The notes beneath the pieces are model-generated. The model worked only from the letters and a program-made list of their open reading frames with translations, was not told where the DNA came from and searched no databases. Below are positions 1-7,476 of a stretch of 20,297 bases of DNA, one piece after another. The stretch comes from a virus. Numbering within the stretch: the first letter of the stretch is position 1; every line of letters starts with the position of its first letter. Location: IMG/VR virus record IMGVR_UViG_3300036980_000310, positions 1 through 20,297 of that record; one strand, written 5' to 3'. A program made the translations under genes and the position numbers.

Positions 1-1
1 G

Positions 2-1006
2 GCGATGCAGGGCGTGCACGCCGAGGAAGGCATCGTCATCCTGATGGCGGACGAAGCGTCCGGCATCCCGGAGCCCGTGTTCGAGGCCGCGAGCGGCTCG
101 ATGAGCGGCAAGAATTGCGTCACCCTGCTCACCGGCAACCCGACCCGCACGAGCGGCCTGTTCTTCGAGACCCACCACCAGCTGCGCGGGATCTGGCGCG
201 TCTACCACGTCAGCTGCCTGACGTCGCCGCGCTGCTCGCCCGAGTACGTGGAGGAGCAGAAGGCGCGCTTCGGTGAAGACTCCAACGCTTACCGCGTGCG
301 CGTGCTCGGCGAGTTCCCGAAACAGGACGACGACGTCCTCATCTCGCTGGAGTTGGCCGAAGCGGCCCGGATCCGCCACATCGAGCTCGACCCGCAAGCG
401 CTGATCGTGTGGGGACTGGACGTGGCGCGCTTCGGGGACGACGACTCTGCGCTCTGCAAGCGCCACGGGCGCGTCGTCCCGATGCCCGTGAAGACGTGGA
501 AAGGCTACGACACGATGCAGCTCGTCGGGGCGCTGAAATTCGAGTACGACAGCGCGAAAGAGAAGCCGAGCGCGATCAACGTCGACGTGATCGGCATCGG
601 TTCAGGGGTCGTGGACCGCGCGCGCGAGCTCGGAATGCCCGTCTACGGCGTGAACGTGTCCGAATCTCCGTCGCTCGAGGGCGGGCACCTGAATTTGCGC
701 GCCGAGCTCTGGTGCGCGATCCGAGACTGGCTCGCGGCGCTCGACTGCAAGCTCCCGATGGACGACCGGCTCATCGGCGAGCTCACGGTGCCGCGCTACA
801 AGTTCAATTCCAACGGAAAACTGCAGATCGAGTCGAAGGACGAGATGCGGCGCCGCGGCGTGAGGTCGCCAGACCGCGCGGAGGCGCTGATGCTGACCTT
901 CGCGAACAACGCCGTGGTCGCGTCGGGCGGAAAGGGCTACGCGAGCGACTGGAAGAAGCCACTGAAGCGCGGAATCAAGGGCGTTTCCTACCGGACAGGG
1001 AGCTGA
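2..1006 (+). CDS. terL: Terminase large subunit, C-terminal part (5' truncated by window edge)
   Basis: Motor and nuclease of the DNA-packaging machine, acting at the portal of the procapsid. The frame is open to the left edge and lacks the Walker A region, so this is a partial gene. Counting from the Met at position 5, residues 11-18 read VILMADEA, a Walker B strand with catalytic Asp-Glu, and TGNPT at 43-47 fits the ATPase coupling motif. The RNase H-like nuclease half follows: GLDVARFGDDD (Asp139), INVDVIGIGSG (Asp194) and RSPDRAEA (Asp290) give the three expected metal-binding acidic residues. The stop is two bases before the next ATG, so the genes are probably co-translated. The motif order is diagnostic. 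The packaging type (headful or cos) cannot be judged from this half. Confidence 0.95.
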   Translation, partial: AMQGVHAEEGIVILMADEASGIPEPVFEAASGSMSGKNCVTLLTGNPTRTSGLFFETHHQLRGIWRVYHVSCLTSPRCSPEYVEEQKARFGEDSNAYRVRVLGEFPKQDDDVLISLELAEAARIRHIELDPQALIVWGLDVARFGDDDSALCKRHGRVVPMPVKTWKGYDTMQLVGALKFEYDSAKEKPSAINVDVIGIGSGVVDRARELGMPVYGVNVSESPSLEGGHLNLRAELWCAIRDWLAALDCKLPMDDRLIGELTVPRYKFNSNGKLQIESKDEMRRRGVRSPDRAEALMLTFANNAVVASGGKGYASDWKKPLKRGIKGVSYRTGS

Positions 1007-1007
1007 C

Positions 1008-1202
1008 ATGCCGTTCTACGAGTTCGAGTGCCCGAAGGGCCACATCACCGATCACCTGCAGAAAATGCCGGGCAAGGAAAGCATCCTGTGCCCAATATGT
1101 TCGCGCGCGACGGACGACAGGATTGCCGCGCCGCTCCGGGCTAAGCGCATCCTCTCGCCGACGCCGACGACGTTCGTGTCCGTAGGCGGCCGGAAGCTCT
1201 AG
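1008..1202 (+). CDS. Small zinc-ribbon protein (FmdB-like), 64 aa
   Basis: Small protein starting MPFYEFECPKGH, with Cys8, His12, Cys28 and Cys31 arranged as C-x3-H and C-x2-C. This is the pattern of the FmdB-type zinc ribbon common in phages and bacteria, so it probably binds one zinc ion. The rest is basic and probably flexible (RAKRILSPTPTT near the end). It sits one base after the terminase stop and before the tRNA, inside the packaging block. Its partner (DNA, terminase or a host protein) cannot be read from the sequence. The family assignment rests on the start motif and cysteine spacing. The function is unknown. Confidence 0.75.
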   Translation: MPFYEFECPKGHITDHLQKMPGKESILCPICSRATDDRIAAPLRAKRILSPTPTTFVSVGGRKL

Positions 1203-1268
1203 CAGTTATCATGGCGTAGAGCGCACGCCGGCACCGGTACGGACGGCCGGTTGTGCCTCTTCCCTTCC

Positions 1269-1345
1269 GCCGGTGTAGCTCAGTTGGTAGAGCCGCCGCC
1301 TTGTAAGCGGCAGGTCGCGCGTTCGATCCGTCGCCACCGGCTCCA
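1269..1345 (+). tRNA. tRNA-Thr (anticodon UGU), CCA encoded, bulged T stem
   Basis: A full cloverleaf can be folded by hand. The acceptor stem GCCGGTG (1269-1275) pairs with CACCGGC (1335-1341), followed by U73 and an encoded CCA (1343-1345). The D stem is GCTC/GAGC with loop AGTTGGTA. The anticodon stem GCCGC/GCGGC encloses loop CTTGTAA, giving anticodon TGT at 1302-1304. The T loop is TTCGATC (1322-1328). The T stem pairs perfectly over 5 bp only if T1331 is bulged out, making the molecule one base longer than standard. It lies between the zinc ribbon and portal on the sense strand and is probably co-transcribed with them. UGU reads ACA and by wobble ACG. The gene identity is firm. Whether the bulged T arm is functional is open. 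Confidence 0.9.
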
Positions 1346-1363
1346 AAGTCTCTCGAGGGTTTC

Positions 1364-3499
1364 ATGGCAGCTCAAGAACGGACCCCGCTCACCGACGAAG
1401 ACCTGCTCTCCGCATTCAAGGCCGACGTCGAAGACGCGGTGTCGTTCATCGACACCGACATCAGCCCCGCCCGCGCGCAGGCGACCCGCTTCTACAACGC
1501 CGAGCCTTTCGGCGACGAAGAAGAGGGCCGGTCGCAGATCGTCCGCCCCATCGTGCGCGACACCGTGCGCGCCACGCTCCCGTCGCTGATGCGCGTCTTC
1601 TTCGGCGGCAAGCGCGTCGTCGAATTCACTGGCACCAACGAACTGAGCGCCGAGCTCGCCGACGAGATGACGGAGTCGGTGAACTACGTCTTCTCGACCC
1701 AGAACCCCGGATTCAGCATCGCGTGGGACGCCTTCAAGGACGCCCTCGCCCGCAAGGTCGGCTGGATCCAGTGGTGGTGGGACGAGTCGGTCGAAGTCAA
1801 GGGCCGCGTCTTCCGCGGGTGCTCCGAAGAGCAGATCCTGCAGATCGAGCAGGAGCTGGAAAAAGACGAGACGATGGAGATCGTCGATGGCGTCGAGGTC
1901 GGCATGACCGAAGGCCAGCCGATGGTCCCGCCGCAGGTCGACCAGATGTCGCTGCAGGTCATCGAGGGCCGGCCCGCCGTGCCGCCCGAGCCCATCATCG
2001 AGTACACCGTGCGGATCGTGTCGCGCAAGAAGCGCTCGCAGGTCCGGGTGGCCGCCGTGCCGCCCGAAGAGATCATCATCTCCCGCAACGCCACGTCGCC
2101 GTACGACTGCCCGCTGGTGGGCCGGCGCTGCCTGAAGACCCGCGGGTACCTGAAGTCGCTCGGCATCCCGGACGAGATCCTCGACTCCGCCGGTGGGTCG
2201 GGCTACACGGCCCTCGAGACGAACCCGGAGCGCATCGCGCGCCACCCGAGCAACTCCGTGATCGGCGCCTCCGCCACGGCCACGGAAGACCAGAAGGAAA
2301 TCTACTACGTCGACGCGTTCTACCGCGTTGACTTCGACAACGACGGCATCTCGGAGCTCCGCCGTGTCGTCATGGTGGGCGAGGAGATCTACAGCAACGA
2401 GTACGCCGACGAGGTGCAGCTCGCCGCACTCTGCCCGGACCCGGAGCCGCACACGTGGCTCGGCCTCTCGCAGTACGACAACGTCTACGACCTGCAGCTG
2501 ATCGGCTCGCACGTCACCCGCGACCTGCTCGACTCCCTGAAGGCGTCGATCTTCCCGCGCATGGCGTACGTCGAAGGGCAGGCCAACGTCGACGACGTCC
2601 TGAACACCGAGATCGGGGCCGCGATTCGCATGCGCCAGCAGGGCGCCGTGCAGCCGATGGCGGTGCCGTTCCTCGGCCAGCAGGCGCTGCCGATTCTCGA
2701 CTGGCTCGACAGCGACCGCGAGATGCGGACCGGTCTCTCGAAGAATTCGATGGGTCTGGATCCGCGCGCGCTGCAGTCGACCACGCAGGTCGCCGCGGCG
2801 GCGTCCGTCACCGCATCGCAGGCGCAGCCCGAGCTGATCGCGCGCATCTTCGCCGAGACCGGCATGAAGCGCATGTTCCGCGGGATTATGAAGCTCCTCG
2901 TGGAGAACCAGAAGGGCGCCATGAGCGTGCCCATCCACGGCGTCTTCAGGCAGGTCGATCCCAAGAAGTGGGATCCGGGCGCGGAGCTCTCGGTCGACAC
3001 CGCCCTCGGCGTCGGCAGCAACGACTCGAAGCTGGCCGTGCTGGGCGCCGTCTCGTCGGCGCAGACTGCGGCGCTCCAGCAGCTGGGGCTCGACAACCCG
3101 CTCGTCAGCCTGAAGGAGCTCTACCACACCCAGAAGACGATCCTCCAGCTGTCAGGGTTCCGCGACGTGCACCGCTTCTGGCGTGACCCGGCCGAGTCCC
3201 TGAAGGAGATGGAGCAGCAGGAGCCGGAGCCGACGCCAGAGCAGGTGCTCGCCGACGCTCAGATGAAGATCGAGGCCGGCAAGCTCGACCTGAACCGCCT
3301 CGAGATGATCCTCAAGGACGACCGCGAGCGTGACAAGAACGAGGCCGACGCTTTCCTGCGCGCGACCGAGCTGCAGCTGAAGTACGGCACGCAGCTCGAC
3401 ATCAGCGCCCTGCAGGCCATCATCGAGCGCCAGCGCAACACGGCGAGCATCGAGAAGGCCCGCATCGCGGCGCAATCCAGACCCACGCCGGGGGCATGA
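1364..3499 (+). CDS. Portal protein, 711 aa
   Basis: Head-to-tail connector forming the ring at one capsid vertex through which DNA is packaged and ejected. The length is typical of podoviral portals. The N-terminal section reads like this family: FYNAEPFGDEEEGRSQIV, then PIVRDTVRATLPSLMRVFFG and a Trp-rich GWIQWWWDE. The middle is alpha/beta, and the C-terminal 120 residues are highly charged and helical, as expected for a portal barrel or crown. A GAGGG ribosome-binding site precedes the ATG at a good distance. The gene follows the tRNA by 18 bases and overlaps the next gene by 4 bases (ATGA). Identity is inferred from length, sequence flavour and position between terminase and scaffold. 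No single catalytic motif exists to confirm it. Confidence 0.88.
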   Translation: MAAQERTPLTDEDLLSAFKADVEDAVSFIDTDISPARAQATRFYNAEPFGDEEEGRSQIVRPIVRDTVRATLPSLMRVFFGGKRVVEFTGTNELSAELADEMTESVNYVFSTQNPGFSIAWDAFKDALARKVGWIQWWWDESVEVKGRVFRGCSEEQILQIEQELEKDETMEIVDGVEVGMTEGQPMVPPQVDQMSLQVIEGRPAVPPEPIIEYTVRIVSRKKRSQVRVAAVPPEEIIISRNATSPYDCPLVGRRCLKTRGYLKSLGIPDEILDSAGGSGYTALETNPERIARHPSNSVIGASATATEDQKEIYYVDAFYRVDFDNDGISELRRVVMVGEEIYSNEYADEVQLAALCPDPEPHTWLGLSQYDNVYDLQLIGSHVTRDLLDSLKASIFPRMAYVEGQANVDDVLNTEIGAAIRMRQQGAVQPMAVPFLGQQALPILDWLDSDREMRTGLSKNSMGLDPRALQSTTQVAAAASVTASQAQPELIARIFAETGMKRMFRGIMKLLVENQKGAMSVPIHGVFRQVDPKKWDPGAELSVDTALGVGSNDSKLAVLGAVSSAQTAALQQLGLDNPLVSLKELYHTQKTILQLSGFRDVHRFWRDPAESLKEMEQQEPEPTPEQVLADAQMKIEAGKLDLNRLEMILKDDRERDKNEADAFLRATELQLKYGTQLDISALQAIIERQRNTASIEKARIAAQSRPTPGA

Positions 3500-5688
3500 T
3501 GCGCCCCGGCCTCCTGTTCCATCGCCTGCGTGACCAGCTGGCCCTCGACGATGAGGCGAAGGACGGCGGGTTCCTCGGCGACCTCGGCCGGCAGACTGTC
3601 GGCTTCGCTGACGAAGCGGCCACGGTCGCGTCAGGCCTTGGGCGCTCCGCCGTGGCTGGCGTCAGCGGACTCCTGCGCTACGGCGCCACCCTCGACCCGG
3701 ACGCGGCTGCCGCGCGCGTCGACGAGGTGATGGCCGACCCCAACCTCACGTACCGCCCGCGCACGGAAGAGGCGCGAGAGAATTTCGCGCAAGCCGGCAA
3801 CCTGATGAACCGCGCTGGTACCGCCATCGCCAACACGAAACTCGGCCACAAGGCCAACACCGCGCTCTACGACATGAGCGCCGCGCAGCCACTCGCGATG
3901 TCGGTCCTTGCTGGCAGCATCGACCTCCTCGGACCCGGAAAGGGCAAGCGCGCGGTCGTGGACGCTGCCGAAGACGCCCTCCAGCGCGAGACCCGCGCGT
4001 TCCTCGACCGTCCGGGGATGCGCGACGAGCAAGCCCGTATCTCGGTCGACAACCGCAACCAGCTGCTCTCTGACGGCGGCGCTCCGGTCTTCCTCAACGT
4101 CGGCATGAAGATCGGCGACACGGTTGGCCTCACGCCCGAGCAAGTGGTCGCAGCGCTGGAGAAGCGCGGCGTGCGCGTCACGGCTCACGAAGTGCGCGAG
4201 TCTGGCACGGAGCCGACGGTGATCGCGCAGCTAGACCGGCCGCTGACGAAGCGTGAAGCTGATGGCCTCTCTGAGGAGCTCCAGCAGGAAGCCATCGCGC
4301 AGAAGGTCGGTGACGAGGGTGAACTTTTCGGGCCGTCCGCTGAGAAGTGGGGGCCGTTCAACGACGAGTTTTTCCTGAAGCCGGAAGGGCCGAAAGTTCC
4401 GGCGCAGTCCGTGCGCTCGACGAAGCGCAAAGCGGTGGACGCAGCTGCACGTGAGTCGGGCCAGAACGTCAAGCGCGCCGACCTCGTAGACGATCAGGCC
4501 CAAGTGCAGGCCCGCATCGTGGCCGCGAACCAGATCCTCGACGCTGACCAGCGCCAGCCGCTCGACCTCGAAGCGATGGAGCGCACGTCCCTGTTCGACC
4601 GCAAGCTGATCGAGCAAGCGATGGAGGGGCATCCCGGCGTCGCGCAAGTGCCGATGGTGCGCGGGAAAGCTGCGCGCGCCTCGACGCAGGGCGAGATCGA
4701 CCAGCGCGTGGGAGAGATCTTCCACGAGCCCGCGAACCGGGATCTGCTGAAGCGGCAGATTGACCGCGGCCGCGGGCTGGGCGGCGAGACCTACTACCCG
4801 TCCTCGCACGTCGTGCGCGAGCAGCTGCAAGACCCGGAGCAGTTCAGGCGAGTGATTGCCGCTCACGCTGGCACGTCACCGCAGACCGCGCTCCCCAACA
4901 ACTTCGCCTCGCAGTCGCTGATGACGCACGCGATGGATCTCGGGCTCGACCCGTCTGTCGATTACGCTGCCATCAAGAAGCTCGGCGACGACCTCGCGGC
5001 CGAGCGTGGGCACCAGAAATACTTCCTGTCGCCGAGTCACTCGCAGAACGTCGGAAACCTGTTGGCGGGCACCAACGAGGCCGACAAGATCGGCGGCTAC
5101 TACGAGAATCTGAGCGGCAACTTCAAGCCCGGCGTGCTCGACACGCACGAGTCGAAAGGCTCGACCATCGGCTCGAAGCACTACCCGTTCTACGAGCGCC
5201 AGAAAGGGCTCGCCGAGAACGAGTACGGCGCGTTCGAGGAGCAGTACGCTGAGCTGGGCGAACAGCTCGGGCTGTCGGGCGGCACGGCTGGCGTGCAGGC
5301 GCCGAGATGGTTCGGTGGCGGGCAACTGACGGGGCTGAAGGGCGGCACGGGCGATTGGCTGTCGACGCTGGAGCACATGGTGCTCTACTCTTCCGAAAAG
5401 CTCGGCCTCTCGATGAAGCGCAGCGCGCTGCAGAAATACGCTGACGACGTGCTGCGCGGCAAAGCGACCCTCGTGCCCTACTACCCGACGAAGCAGAATC
5501 CGCTGCCCAAGCTCACGCGGAAAGTAGAAGCAGGCTTCATCAACCCGAAGCTCCTCGCTGGCATGGGCGCAGCTGGGCTGCTTGGGGCGTACGCGTTCTC
5601 TGGAGATGACGCCAAAGAAGACGCCAAGAAGAACGCCGAGAAACTCAACTCTCGCACTGAGCGAGAATTACGGGAGATGGAACAGTGA
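3496..5688 (+). CDS. Large structural or ejected protein of unknown function, 730 aa
   Basis: I do not recognise a named family. The protein is soluble-looking, rich in charged helices, and has three visible parts: an N-terminal helical region (about 1-180), a compact alpha/beta segment (about 190-300, containing APVFLNVGMKIGD and later GPFNDEFFLKPEG), and a C-terminal domain (about 540-680) with RWFGGGQLTGLKGGTGDW. From memory, similar segments occur in other large phage proteins, but I could not check this. One hydrophobic, glycine-rich stretch (about 684-702, LLAGMGAAGLLGAYAF) looks like a membrane segment, followed by a charged tail. The start codon lies in ATGATG overlapping the portal stop, so the first or second ATG may be used. 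Its place between portal and scaffold is where phages often keep a protease, MuF-type or ejected core protein. No protease motif is evident. Confidence 0.8.
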   Translation: MMRPGLLFHRLRDQLALDDEAKDGGFLGDLGRQTVGFADEAATVASGLGRSAVAGVSGLLRYGATLDPDAAAARVDEVMADPNLTYRPRTEEARENFAQAGNLMNRAGTAIANTKLGHKANTALYDMSAAQPLAMSVLAGSIDLLGPGKGKRAVVDAAEDALQRETRAFLDRPGMRDEQARISVDNRNQLLSDGGAPVFLNVGMKIGDTVGLTPEQVVAALEKRGVRVTAHEVRESGTEPTVIAQLDRPLTKREADGLSEELQQEAIAQKVGDEGELFGPSAEKWGPFNDEFFLKPEGPKVPAQSVRSTKRKAVDAAARESGQNVKRADLVDDQAQVQARIVAANQILDADQRQPLDLEAMERTSLFDRKLIEQAMEGHPGVAQVPMVRGKAARASTQGEIDQRVGEIFHEPANRDLLKRQIDRGRGLGGETYYPSSHVVREQLQDPEQFRRVIAAHAGTSPQTALPNNFASQSLMTHAMDLGLDPSVDYAAIKKLGDDLAAERGHQKYFLSPSHSQNVGNLLAGTNEADKIGGYYENLSGNFKPGVLDTHESKGSTIGSKHYPFYERQKGLAENEYGAFEEQYAELGEQLGLSGGTAGVQAPRWFGGGQLTGLKGGTGDWLSTLEHMVLYSSEKLGLSMKRSALQKYADDVLRGKATLVPYYPTKQNPLPKLTRKVEAGFINPKLLAGMGAAGLLGAYAFSGDDAKEDAKKNAEKLNSRTERELREMEQ

Positions 5689-6014
5689 TACTCAACCCGC
5701 GGGTCATCCGTTGGACACCCCCAAGCACATACACTGACGGCTCGCCGTTCGGTGCTGTAGATTTTGCCGGCTACGAGTTCGCGTACCGGGCATCAGGCTC
5801 GCAGGACGCATACGTGCCAACGGTGGCCGTGCCAGTCTCGTTCGCGCAGACAGCTCTCGACATTTCGGTGCTCGGCCTGCCGGTGAACGCCGACCTCGAT
5901 ATTGCGATGGCGACCGTCGCCGCGAACGGTCTGAAGTCGATCTACACGAACCCGGTGCAGGTCCGATTCGACGTGCGCGTCCCTTCCCCGCCGTCGGACT
6001 TCTCGGTCGCTTGA
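5685..6014 (+). CDS. Small Ig/fibronectin III-like protein, 109 aa
   Basis: Starts with GTG in a 4-base GTGA overlap with the previous stop, so it is translationally coupled. Residues 7-36 (VIRWTPPSTYTDGSPF followed by DFAGYEFAYRA) resemble the first strands of a fibronectin type III or Ig-like beta sandwich, and the rest alternates short beta strands with Pro/Gly turns, ending PPSDFSVA. There is no signal peptide or membrane segment. Such domains are common on phage capsids and tails, where they bind carbohydrate or decorate the shell. Lying between the internal-protein and scaffold genes, a capsid-decoration role is possible but is only an inference. The coding call is good and the fold assignment moderate. 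Confidence 0.75.
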   Translation: MILNPRVIRWTPPSTYTDGSPFGAVDFAGYEFAYRASGSQDAYVPTVAVPVSFAQTALDISVLGLPVNADLDIAMATVAANGLKSIYTNPVQVRFDVRVPSPPSDFSVA

Positions 6015-6051
6015 TCGACTGGTTGCGACGGCTTTTCAAGAGGGTTTTTCC

Positions 6052-6354
6052 ATGATTTCATTTCTTCGCAAGCCCAAAGAGCTCAACGAAGGCAAGCTGG
6101 CAGAGGAGCGCGCCCGCGGCGACCACGCCGAAGCTCTGCTGCGCGACGACGTGCTGATGGCCGCATTCGCCGACGTCGAGGGGGTGTACCTCGAGGCGTG
6201 GCGCAAGAGCGGGTTCGACGAAGTCGACCTGCGCGAGCGCGCGCACATCGCGGTCGGCCTGCTGAATGACTTGAAGAGTCGCCTGATTTCGTTCGTACAG
6301 GACGGGGCCGTGGCGCGCGAGAAGCTCAAGAGGGACGTCGCGCGCCGGGCCTGA
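6052..6354 (+). CDS. Conserved-type small helical phage protein, 100 aa
   Basis: A charged, almost fully helical protein with no cysteine. The central part (LLRDDVLMAAFADVEGVYLEAWRK, spread over residues about 30-52) and the end (LKSRLISFVQDGAVAREKL) resemble a small protein often found beside scaffold genes of short-tailed phages. This is from memory, and no function is known to me. An AAGAGGG ribosome-binding site precedes the ATG. The gap from the previous gene is 37 bases and to the scaffold gene 57 bases. The latter holds only a weak 5-bp hairpin (CCCAC/GTGGG) and the scaffold ribosome-binding site. A head-assembly or minor virion role is plausible from position. Confidence 0.75.
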   Translation: MISFLRKPKELNEGKLAEERARGDHAEALLRDDVLMAAFADVEGVYLEAWRKSGFDEVDLRERAHIAVGLLNDLKSRLISFVQDGAVAREKLKRDVARRA

Positions 6355-6411
6355 AAGAGTTGATCGAGCAAACCCACAACACCGTGGGACTCGTGTAGGA
6401 GAAGATAGACC

Positions 6412-7416
6412 ATGAAGCCAGTCCCCACCGGTACTGCCGCACAGGCAACCGGGTCCGTGGAAGAGGCCGCAGAAGCCATCGGCAAGTTCCTGATCTCGTC
6501 GGAAGACGAGGAACAGCAGGGGCAGGCCGGTGAACCGGGTGCTGAAGGCGAGCAGGAAGCTGCCGCCGAAGAAGCCCCCGGCTCCGAGACGGAGACCGAA
6601 GGCGAACAGCCCGAGGCCGAGGTCGAAGAGGAAGCCGGCGAAGAGGAAGAGCAAGGCGAACAGCCCGCTCCCGACAAGCTCTACACCGTCCGTATCGACG
6701 GCAAAGAAGAGCGAGTCCCGGAGTCCGAGCTGATCGCGGGCTACTCCCGCACGTCGGATTACACGCGGAAGACTCAGGCCCTGTCGGAGCAACGCAAGAA
6801 GCTCGAGTCAGAGACTGAGGAAACCGCGAGAGCGCGTACCGAGTACGGTCAGCTCCTGCCCAAGTTGCGAGCGGCGCTCGAAACAGGCATGGGGCCCGAG
6901 CCGGACTGGAACAAGCTCCGTGTCGAAGACCCCGCGAAGGCCGCAGTATTGTGGCAAGAGCGAGAGGACATGCGGCGAAAGGTCGCGCGTGTCCAGTCCG
7001 AGGAGCGGCGAGTTGCGGAAGAGCAGGAGCGTGAGAACGCCGTCCACTCCGAGCAGATCGCCATCGAACAGCACAACGAGCTGCTGAAGAAACTCCCCGA
7101 GTGGCGCGACGAGAAAGTGGCGGGAGCAGAGACCACGCTGATCGTCAAGATGCTCACGGACCTCGGGTTTTCCCCGAAAGAGCAGGAGATCTACGACCAT
7201 CGCGTCTTGATGATCGCCCGGAAGGCAGCGAAGTACGACGAGTACGTCGCCCGCCAGAAGGCACTCAAGCCGAAGATGAAGTTGGTCCCCGTTCTGAAGC
7301 CGGGCACGGTAGTGAAGCCAAGTCCGACGAAAGAGACCGACGCGTTGAACGCTCGCTTGAAGAGGACTGGCAGCGTCAGAGACGCCGCCAACCTCATCGA
7401 GAAGTTCCTCTCGTAA
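6412..7416 (+). CDS. Capsid scaffolding protein, 334 aa
   Basis: Internal scaffold that guides coat-protein assembly and leaves or is degraded before DNA packaging. Residues about 29-83 are an extremely acidic, low-complexity stretch (Glu/Gly/Ala/Gln). A short folded motif follows (about 85-125: KLYTVRIDGKEERVP, then GYSRTSDYTRKTQALSEQ), which is characteristic of podoviral scaffolds. A long coiled-coil-like, charged helical region (about 120-225) comes next, and the C-terminus is basic (KTRSVRDAANLIEKFLS-like end), as expected for a coat-binding tail. There are no cysteines or membrane segments. An AGGAG ribosome-binding site lies ahead of the ATG. The coat gene is directly downstream, the usual order. 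Function is strongly supported by composition plus position. Confidence 0.88.
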   Translation: MKPVPTGTAAQATGSVEEAAEAIGKFLISSEDEEQQGQAGEPGAEGEQEAAAEEAPGSETETEGEQPEAEVEEEAGEEEEQGEQPAPDKLYTVRIDGKEERVPESELIAGYSRTSDYTRKTQALSEQRKKLESETEETARARTEYGQLLPKLRAALETGMGPEPDWNKLRVEDPAKAAVLWQEREDMRRKVARVQSEERRVAEEQERENAVHSEQIAIEQHNELLKKLPEWRDEKVAGAETTLIVKMLTDLGFSPKEQEIYDHRVLMIARKAAKYDEYVARQKALKPKMKLVPVLKPGTVVKPSPTKETDALNARLKRTGSVRDAANLIEKFLS

Positions 7417-7420
7417 TCTC

Positions 7421-7476
7421 GCCCAGCGCCTTGTGTGCTGGGCACCAACTCAGGGCTTGGAGGCCCAGCACACATG
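7421..7476 (+). promoter_or_regulatory. Alternative hairpins around the capsid-gene start (candidate translational switch)
   Basis: Three segments compete for pairing. A (7421-7427, GCCCAGC) can pair with 7437-7443 (GCTGGGC), leaving a 9-base loop. The longer segment B (7433-7443, GTGTGCTGGGC) is a perfect 11-bp inverted repeat of C (7463-7473), extendable to the A of the start codon. The A:B and B:C stems cannot coexist. In B:C the GGAG part of the ribosome-binding site (7459-7462) sits at the end of a 19-base loop and the start codon lies at the base of the stem. In A:B both are free. The scaffold stop codon ends five bases before A, so a terminating ribosome would cover A. The pairing is seen directly. 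A regulatory role is inferred. Confidence 0.5.

Noticed and set aside
409-1185. Alternative + strand frames over terminase, portal, repeat fibre and nozzle (for example 1723-2331, 14488-15618 and 18984-19436)
   Set aside because: Arg/Asp/His-rich translations typical of out-of-frame GC-rich sequence, fully covered by recognisable genes.
1229-1257. Inverted repeat around GGCACCGGTACGGACGGCC before the tRNA
   Set aside because: Pairing is short and broken, there is no T tract, and such words recur by chance in GC-rich sequence.
1322-1345. tRNA 3' end as a phage attachment site
   Set aside because: No integrase is nearby, and a complete tRNA in the late operon does not need this explanation. 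It cannot be tested without host sequence.
1280-3127. Long open frame of about 615 codons on the minus strand opposite the portal, and similar long minus-strand frames at 9467-10975, 8307-9626 and 7450-8502
   Set aside because: They lie fully opposite clearly coding genes, read as Arg/Val/Asp/Leu-rich low-information protein, and arise naturally from third-position GC bias.
6371-6395. CCCAC/GTGGG hairpin before the scaffold gene as terminator
   Set aside because: Only five pairs with no T tract, so it is below what I would call a terminator.
7435-7473. GTG start 13 codons upstream for the capsid protein
   Set aside because: It lies within the leader stem, lacks a spaced ribosome-binding site, and the ATG at 7474 fits the family start.
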